Of a DNA stretch of 64,000 nt, positions 59,752 through 64,000 are shown in pieces (the first letter of the stretch is position 1; every line of letters starts with the position of its first letter). The notes under the pieces are model-generated. The model made no database searches, had not been told where the DNA came from, and saw nothing but the letters and a program-made list of their open reading frames with translations. The stretch is from Microbacterium sp. USTB-Y (GTDB taxonomy: Bacteria > Actinomycetota > Actinomycetes > Actinomycetales > Microbacteriaceae): the NCBI RefSeq assembly GCF_023703415.1, contig NZ_JAGMTU010000001.1:310001-374000 (forward strand), read 5' to 3'. The translations under genes and the position numbers were made by a program.

Positions 59752-60243
59752 TCAGCTGTCGCCGAGGACCGATGCGACGAAGGAGTAGACGCGTCGATGC
59801 GTGCCGTCCAGACGCCGGTCGGCGAGCCGCTCCGCGCGGATCTCGTTCGGTGCGAGCGGCGGAGCGAGCCGCACGCTCTCGTGGCAGGAGAGGTCGGCGC
59901 AGATGTACGTGCCCACGACGGATCCCTTCCGCCCCTCCGCCCCGGCCCGGCGCGCGGCGAACAGGGCGACCTGGTTGCCCGGCTGCATCGTGTGGCAGAG
60001 GTTGCACATGCCGGAGCGCACACGCGACGGATCCGCCGCGCGCAGGACGATCCCGACGGCCTCGCCGTCCTGCTCGATCAGGATGTAGCCGCTGCGGGAC
60101 GCGATCGGGTCCCGCCAGGCGAAGAAGTCGAGGTAGTCCCATTCCGCGAGGAGCAGGTCGTGCGGCATCGCGATCTCGGCGACCTCGTCGGGCTCGGCGT
60201 TGCGGAACGAGGCCCGGATCTGGTCTTCGGTGAGGGCACGCAT
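59752..60243 (-). CDS. FBP-domain protein (EF-G-binding treble-clef zinc-finger family)
   Basis: A 163-residue protein resembling the C-terminal zinc-finger domain of fusidic-acid-resistance-type (FusB-like) EF-G-binding proteins. The zinc ligands are MCNLCHTMQ and ICADLSCHES. Helical N-terminus MRALTEDQIRASFRNA and LLAEWDYLDFFAWRDP match the family. It might bind EF-G and rescue stalled ribosomes; function in actinobacteria is not established to my knowledge. TACACT lies 7 nt upstream of the ATG (leaderless type). Confidence 0.82.
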   Translation of the reverse strand: MRALTEDQIRASFRNAEPDEVAEIAMPHDLLLAEWDYLDFFAWRDPIASRSGYILIEQDGEAVGIVLRAADPSRVRSGMCNLCHTMQPGNQVALFAARRAGAEGRKGSVVGTYICADLSCHESVRLAPPLAPNEIRAERLADRRLDGTHRRVYSFVASVLGDS

Positions 60244-60250
60244 GAAGACC

Positions 60251-60256
60251 AGTGTA
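60251..60256 (-). promoter_or_regulatory. -10 box TACACT of the leaderless FBP-domain gene
   Basis: TACACT on the minus strand, then 7 nt, then ATG at 60243. Confidence 0.5.
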
Positions 60257-60342
60257 GGAAGGCCGGGGCTCGGACGGCGATGTCGGTGGCCCCCTGCAGG
60301 ATCGATTCGTCGGGCTGCACGGGCGCGACGGAAAGGACAGCC

Positions 60343-60723
60343 TTGGATCTCGCATCGATCCGCATCATCACTGACGACGTCGACCGGCTCGCGGCCTTCT
60401 ACCAGGAGGTGACCGGGGCGACCGCGGCGCGGCCCGCGCCGGTCTTCGCGGAGTTGCGCACCACGAGCGGAACCCTGGCGATCGGAAGCACCGCGACGGT
60501 CGCCATGCTGGGCGACCGCGCCCCTCATCCAGGCCGCAACGACTCGGTCATCGTCGAGTTCCTCGTCGATGATGTCGACCAGGAGTTCGCACGACTGCGG
60601 GACGTGCTCGACGACGTCGTGCTCGAGCCGACCACGATGCCATGGGGAAACCGGTCCGTCCTCTTCCGCGACCCGGACGGGAACCTGGTCAATCTCTTCA
60701 GCCGCCCCGCACCGGGCTCCTGA
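60343..60723 (+). CDS. VOC-family protein (glyoxalase/dioxygenase-like)
   Basis: A 126-residue VOC protein starting LDLASIRIITDDVDRLAAFY, with HPGRNDSVIVEFLVDDVDQEF and the C-terminal WGNRSVLFRDPDGNLVNLFSR, a typical glyoxalase end with the metal-ligand region. The start is TTG at 60343, 5 nt after AAAGGA; no ATG or GTG fits. Function (glyoxalase, resistance protein or isomerase) is open. It is followed by a strong hairpin. Confidence 0.85.
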   Translation: MDLASIRIITDDVDRLAAFYQEVTGATAARPAPVFAELRTTSGTLAIGSTATVAMLGDRAPHPGRNDSVIVEFLVDDVDQEFARLRDVLDDVVLEPTTMPWGNRSVLFRDPDGNLVNLFSRPAPGS

Positions 60724-60745
60724 CCGCCGTCCGCCCCGCGGAAAC

Positions 60746-60780
60746 GACGGAAGGCCCTCGCATCGCGAGGGCCTTCCGTC
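60746..60780. terminator. Bidirectional terminator between VOC gene and tRNA-Tyr
   Basis: Perfect 16-bp arms GACGGAAGGCCCTCGC and complement around ATC, between convergent transcription units. Confidence 0.85.
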
Positions 60781-60785
60781 ATGGG

Positions 60786-60867
60786 TGGCAAGTGAGGGAT
60801 TCGAACCCCCGAAGCATAACGCGGCTGATTTACAGTCAGCTCCCTTTGGCCGCTCGGGCAACTTGCC
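60786..60867 (-). tRNA. tRNA-Tyr (GTA)
   Basis: An 82-nt class II tRNA: acceptor GGCAAGT/ACTTGCC, anticodon stem GCTGA/TCAGC with loop CTGTAAA (anticodon GTA), a long variable arm (CGCGTTATGCTTCG region) and T-loop TTCGAAT. Confidence 0.95.
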
Positions 60868-61075
60868 AATGCACGCCCGCCCCGCTTCTTCAGCCGACCG
60901 GGGGCGCGAAGATCAAGCATACCCGGCGGATCCGTCCGGGAGAAATCGAGGGATCACCGGGTGCCGACGCGTCGGCTCACGCACCCCGGATGGACGCGCG
61001 CGCGGCCAGTTCCGGGCGGTGGGGCACCCGTTCCGCGATCTGAGGACGCGCCCAGCTCGCCGAGTGCGCGGCTTC

Positions 61076-61142
61076 GTGCCGAGTGCACCGGGAATTCGCG
61101 CGAACACGTCGTGCACTCGACGGCTTCCCGTGCACTCGGTGC
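61076..61142. repeat. Imperfect repeat cluster upstream of tRNA-Tyr
   Basis: The word CCGAGTGCAC or its complement GTGCACTCG occurs at 61079-61088, 61111-61119 and 61130-61138, with a related CCGAGTGCGC at 61060-61069. The outer copies form an imperfect inverted repeat with GGGAA/TTCCC. The rest of the 60868-61166 gap shows nothing else apart from the hairpin at 61122-61150. Confidence 0.6.
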
Positions 61143-61150
61143 GGGAAGCC
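61122..61150 (-). terminator. Hairpin downstream of the PfkB-like gene
   Basis: GGCTTCCC / GGGAAGCC, 8-bp arms with 13-nt loop, 17 bp after the stop at 61167. Confidence 0.5.
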
Positions 61151-61166
61151 CGCCACTGCGCCGCCG

Positions 61167-61958
61167 TCAGGTGGCGATGCGGGAGATGCGCGCTTCGAGT
61201 CCGTGCCAGTCGGGCGCGGGTGCGTGCGCCGCGGGAGGGTCCGGAAGCAGCCGCACGGGCGCATGGCGCGCGGTGCCTGCCACGATCGGCGCCGGAAGCA
61301 GCGGCACGGATGGCGGCGGCGAGGCGAGGATCCCGTCCGCCTCTCCGGCCGGAGAGTGCGTCCCCGCGGCCTCCGCCTCGACCCGCTCCGCCGAGTCCTC
61401 GGAATCGGGCACGGCGGAGGCTCCCTCTTCGGGTTCCGGCAGGTGCGTCGTGTCGACCGGGGCATGGGCGTCCGCGTCGGTCGACGCGCCGGCGGGAGCA
61501 CCCGCGTCGGCGTGCGCCCCGGGATCGGTCAGCCCCAGAGCGCGCAGCACCTCGTCCCGCTCCTCGACGACCGTGCTCGCGATGCCCTGACGGAGATCGA
61601 CGACCACGTCGGCCTCGGCCTCGGCCGCGAGCGAGCGCCGCGTGTCGGCGAAGGCGCGCTCCTCGCGGCGCACCTCGATCTCGGCGCCGCTGCGGTCGCG
61701 CACCAGCGCACGCCGCAGCGTGCCCTCCGGCGCCGGCACCGCGACGAGCCGCACTCCGCGATCGTTCAGCACGTCACGGATGCGCTCGCCATCGGCGTCC
61801 TCGCCGACGGGCGCGACGACGGTGAGGGAAAGCCCGTGCCCGAGCAGGGCGCTCGCGAGGTCGATCGCGTCCCCGCCCACGCCCTCGCGCATTCCGCCGG
61901 GGTCGCGGATCTCGTCGATCCGGGCCTCCCCCAGGATCACCACCCGGTGCTCGGTCAT
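61167..61958 (-). CDS. PfkB-like N-terminal fragment with disordered tail
   Basis: 263 residues. The first ~85 resemble the N-terminus of PfkB sugar kinases: VVILGEARIDEI, then VGGDAIDLASALLGHGLSLTVVAPVGEDADGERI, similar to the GG..N.A..LA.LG element. The lid/active-site part and the C-terminal GAGD anion-hole motif of PfkB are absent. After VVVDLRQGIASTV the sequence becomes acidic, Pro/Ala-rich and probably disordered. It therefore lacks kinase residues. It could be a pseudokinase-like protein or a decayed gene, but the frame is intact and codon use normal. GAGAGGGGG precedes the ATG. Confidence 0.7.
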   Translation of the reverse strand: MTEHRVVILGEARIDEIRDPGGMREGVGGDAIDLASALLGHGLSLTVVAPVGEDADGERIRDVLNDRGVRLVAVPAPEGTLRRALVRDRSGAEIEVRREERAFADTRRSLAAEAEADVVVDLRQGIASTVVEERDEVLRALGLTDPGAHADAGAPAGASTDADAHAPVDTTHLPEPEEGASAVPDSEDSAERVEAEAAGTHSPAGEADGILASPPPSVPLLPAPIVAGTARHAPVRLLPDPPAAHAPAPDWHGLEARISRIAT

Positions 61959-62057
61959 GCCGCCCCCTCTCCCGGTAAATCCCCCCAAGGCTACTCCGGC
62001 GCGCGGCACACGCCCGCCGCCGTTCCGTCGCTGCGGCGTCGCCGGCATCGCGAGGCC

Positions 62058-62063
62058 TATCCT
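62058..62063 (+). promoter_or_regulatory. -10 box TATCCT of the leaderless lipoprotein gene
   Basis: TATCCT, 6 nt, then ATG at 62070. Confidence 0.5.
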
Positions 62064-62069
62064 TGCGCC

Positions 62070-62672
62070 ATGGAGACTCGCAGCGTCGCGGTCGTACTCG
62101 CCGCCCTCAGCCTTGCCGCAGCGCTCACCGCCTGTTCCCCGACCGCCCCGGGGAGCTCGCCCTCGGGCGGCGGCGCGACGAGCGGCTCGACCTCGGGCTC
62201 GAGCACGCCGACGCCGCAGAAGACGTCCCCGTCGCCGAGCCCGTCGGCGACGTCCGCGGCGCTTCCCGCCGACTGCAAGGCGCTCCTCTCCGCGGATGTG
62301 CTCTCGCAGCTGGGCGACACTCCGCTGAACTCGCCCGTGTTCGGGCCGAGCGGCGTGCAGTCCGACGGCAGCCTCATCTGCATCTGGGCGGATCCGAAGG
62401 CCGACACGACGAGCATCACGACGACGATCTCCCGGAAGTACCGCGGCGAGGCGCTCGATATGCTGAACGGACTCGTGAAGACCGAGGGCTTCCGCTGCTA
62501 CACCCCGTCCCAGGGCACGCGCTGCGAGAAGGAGTGGGCGGATCCGACCTATCCGGTCACCGACGGACGCACCCTGTTCTGGCGCGACGACGTCCTGATC
62601 GACACCCGGTACTCGAACCTCGCACCCACCGGGTACACCTCGAGCATCGTGGCGAGCATCTTCGGATCCTGA
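62070..62672 (+). CDS. Hypothetical lipoprotein
   Basis: A 200-residue lipoprotein: signal VAVVLAALSLAAALTAC with lipidated Cys22, then a ~45-residue Ser/Thr/Pro/Gly linker and a globular domain with Cys in PADCKALLSADVLSQL, LICIWADP, FRCYTP and TRCEKEW (four Cys, possibly two disulfides). It resembles small DUF3558-type or sensor-like actinobacterial lipoproteins in layout only. It is anchored to the outer face of the membrane. Function unknown. Confidence 0.85.
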   Translation: METRSVAVVLAALSLAAALTACSPTAPGSSPSGGGATSGSTSGSSTPTPQKTSPSPSPSATSAALPADCKALLSADVLSQLGDTPLNSPVFGPSGVQSDGSLICIWADPKADTTSITTTISRKYRGEALDMLNGLVKTEGFRCYTPSQGTRCEKEWADPTYPVTDGRTLFWRDDVLIDTRYSNLAPTGYTSSIVASIFGS

Positions 62673-62685
62673 CCCGCCCGCCGTC

Positions 62686-62750
62686 TCGCTCCGGTCGCGG
62701 AAGATGTCGCTGAGACGCGGTCGGAACGACATCTTCTGCGACCGGAGCGA
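62686..62750. repeat. Dispersed palindrome family, copy 2
   Basis: 24-bp arms beginning TCGCTCCGGTCGCGGAAG (62686-62709) and near-complement (62727-62750, 1 mismatch), with a 17-nt loop. It is related to the copy at 36226-36286 and lies between convergent genes. Confidence 0.75.
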
Positions 62751-62777
62751 GGAACGGAAGCCCGGACCCGGATACGC

Positions 62778-62813
62778 GAAGACCCCCGGATCCGTGCGGA
62801 TCCGGGGGTCTTC
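62778..62813 (-). terminator. rpoC terminator
   Basis: Perfect 16-bp arms GAAGACCCCCGGATCC and complement around GTGC, 27 bp after the rpoC stop. Confidence 0.85.
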
Positions 62814-62839
62814 GTCAAGCGATCAGGCTCTCGCCTCAA

Positions 62840-64000
62840 TCAGTTGTAGGTGCCGGGAGTGATGTCGTCGGTCGAGAACGCGTCGAAGTCGACGTAGCCG
62901 AAGTCGCCCTCGGCGTACGCGCCGTCGGATGCGAAGATCCGGTTCGGGTAGCGCTCGCTCTTGGCCTCCTCGGTCGCCTCCACCGTGATGTCGCGGTAAC
63001 GGCGCAGGCCGGTCCCCGCGGGGATCAGCTTTCCGATGATGACGTTCTCCTTGAGGCCGACCAGCGGGTCGCTCTTGCCCTCCATGGCGGCCTGCGTGAG
63101 CACGCGGGTCGTCTCCTGGAAGGACGCGGCCGACAGCCACGACTCGGTCGCGAGCGACGCCTTCGTGATACCCATCAGCTCCGGGCGACCGGACGCGGGG
63201 CGCTTGCCCGCCGCGACGGCCTCGCGGTTGACGTCCTGGTAACGACGGGCGTCGAGCATCTCACCGGGCAGCAGGGTCGTGTCGCCGTGGTCGACGACGG
63301 TGACCTTGCGCAGCATCTGGCGCACGATGACCTCGATGTGCTTGTCGTGGATCGGCACACCCTGGGAGCGGTACACGTCCTGCACGCCGCTGACGAGGTA
63401 GCGCTGCACCTCGCGGGCGCCCATGACGCGCATGACCTCCTTGGGGTCGAGCGTGCCGACCTGCAGGGGGTCGCCGACCGAGACGTGCTGGCCGTCCTCG
63501 ACGAGGAGCGTCGCACGCTTCAGCACAGGGTAGACCACTTCCTCGTCGCCGTTGTCGGGCGTGAGGATGACCTTCTTCGACTTGTCGGTCTCCTCGATCG
63601 TGATGCGGCCGTCGGCCTCGGCGATCGGGGTGGCGCCCTTCGGGGTACGGGCCTCGAAGAGCTCCTGCACACGGGGCAGACCCTGCGTGATGTCACCCGC
63701 GGAGGCAAGGTGGAAGGTACGCATCGTCAGCTGGGTACCGGGCTCACCGATCGACTGGGCCGCGATGATGCCGACGGCCTCGCCGATGTCCACCGTCTTG
63801 CCGGTGGCCAGCGAGCGGCCGTAGCACTGCGCGCAGACGCCGACGGCCGAGTCGCAGGTCAGCACGGAGCGGACCTTGATCGACTCCACGCCGGCCGCGA
63901 CCAGCTTGTCGATGAGCACGTCGCCGACGTCCTCACCGGCGGTCGCGACGACCTCTCCGGCCGCGTTCACCACGTCGGACGCGAGCGTACGGGCGAACAC
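62840..64000 (-). CDS. rpoC: DNA-directed RNA polymerase beta' subunit, C-terminal part
   Basis: The last 386 residues of beta'; the gene runs out of the window at base 64000. Part of the second zinc site is visible ([16 protein letters not shown]), then the bridge-helix downstream region [37 protein letters not shown] and the C-terminal [39 protein letters not shown] (split). It ends in an acidic tail. It is far from rplKA, so the classical rplKAJL-rpoBC cluster is split here. Confidence 0.97.
   Translation of the reverse strand: MFARTLASDVVNAAGEVVATAGEDVGDVLIDKLVAAGVESIKVRSVLTCDSAVGVCAQCYGRSLATGKTVDIGEAVGIIAAQSIGEPGTQLTMRTFHLASAGDITQGLPRVQELFEARTPKGATPIAEADGRITIEETDKSKKVILTPDNGDEEVVYPVLKRATLLVEDGQHVSVGDPLQVGTLDPKEVMRVMGAREVQRYLVSGVQDVYRSQGVPIHDKHIEVIVRQMLRKVTVVDHGDTTLLPGEMLDARRYQDVNREAVAAGKRPASGRPELMGITKASLATESWLSAASFQETTRVLTQAAMEGKSDPLVGLKENVIIGKLIPAGTGLRRYRDITVEATEEAKSERYPNRIFASDGAYAEGDFGYVDFDAFSTDDITPGTYN

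Noticed and set aside
60343..60360. An ATG or GTG start for the VOC gene at 60.3 kb
   Set aside because: Upstream in-frame starts lie far inside the opposite-strand FBP gene; the TTG at 60343 with AAAGGA is the only well-placed start.

Overview
This is a high-GC window from an actinobacterium, most likely Microbacterium or a close relative in Microbacteriaceae. The evidence is a C50-carotenoid cluster of the crtE-B-I-Ye-Yf-Eb type, a NusG with a long acidic N-terminal extension, RamB-type control next to malate synthase, an actinobacterial phenylacetate cluster, and several starts preceded by a TANNNT box only 6-7 nt upstream, as in leaderless actinobacterial genes. No prophage, IS element, plasmid gene or CRISPR array was seen. 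Genes are densely packed and no gap exceeds about 300 bp.

Layout. 1-4371: carotenoid operon on the plus strand, each gene overlapping the next by 4 bp; the first gene is cut by the window edge. 4481-7456: tRNA-Trp, secE, nusG, rplK and rplA on the minus strand. 7680-12403: an Hsp90-family ATPase followed by a large TPR-like protein. 12558-20917: putrescine/GABA catabolism (two aldehyde dehydrogenases, universal stress protein, putrescine oxidase-like flavoprotein, GABA transaminase) with a divergent PucR regulator. 20984-22431: metallo-hydrolase and TetR regulator, divergent around a duplicated operator. 22511-26409: ramB, aceB and rraA (acetate/glyoxylate). 26465-28750: a hypothetical gene, aspC and a VOC protein. 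28807-34123: a CUT1-type sugar ABC importer without its ATPase, in an operon with a class V aminotransferase, opposite a FadR-type GntR regulator. 34179-37200: murB, two MaoC-type dehydratases and a TSUP membrane protein.

37423-51105: complete phenylacetate degradation. paaABCDE-G and paaIK are divergent from one promoter region. paaJ-F-H-Z and a TetR gene are divergent from a second. A similar ~22 bp motif lies in both regions and probably ties them into one regulon. An HtrA-like protease and a repeat cluster (45.2-45.4 kb) lie between paaK and paaZ. 51321-56536: aquaporin, a 59-aa orphan ORF behind a strong promoter, an alpha/beta hydrolase, a LigD-type polymerase, a Tat-exported protein and a methyltransferase. 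56641-60867: tRNA-Met, tRNA-Thr, an inositol monophosphatase-like gene with a membrane protein, an enoyl-CoA hydratase, an FBP zinc-finger protein, a VOC protein and tRNA-Tyr. 61167-64000: a PfkB-like fragment fused to a disordered tail, a lipoprotein and the 3' part of rpoC.

Between genes there is a set of long near-perfect inverted repeats (arms 15-24 bp). Two of them (36.2 and 62.7 kb) have related arms and identical 17-nt loops and so form a dispersed family. These palindromes, the Hsp90/TPR pair and the aminotransferase/ABC operon are the least explained parts of the window.
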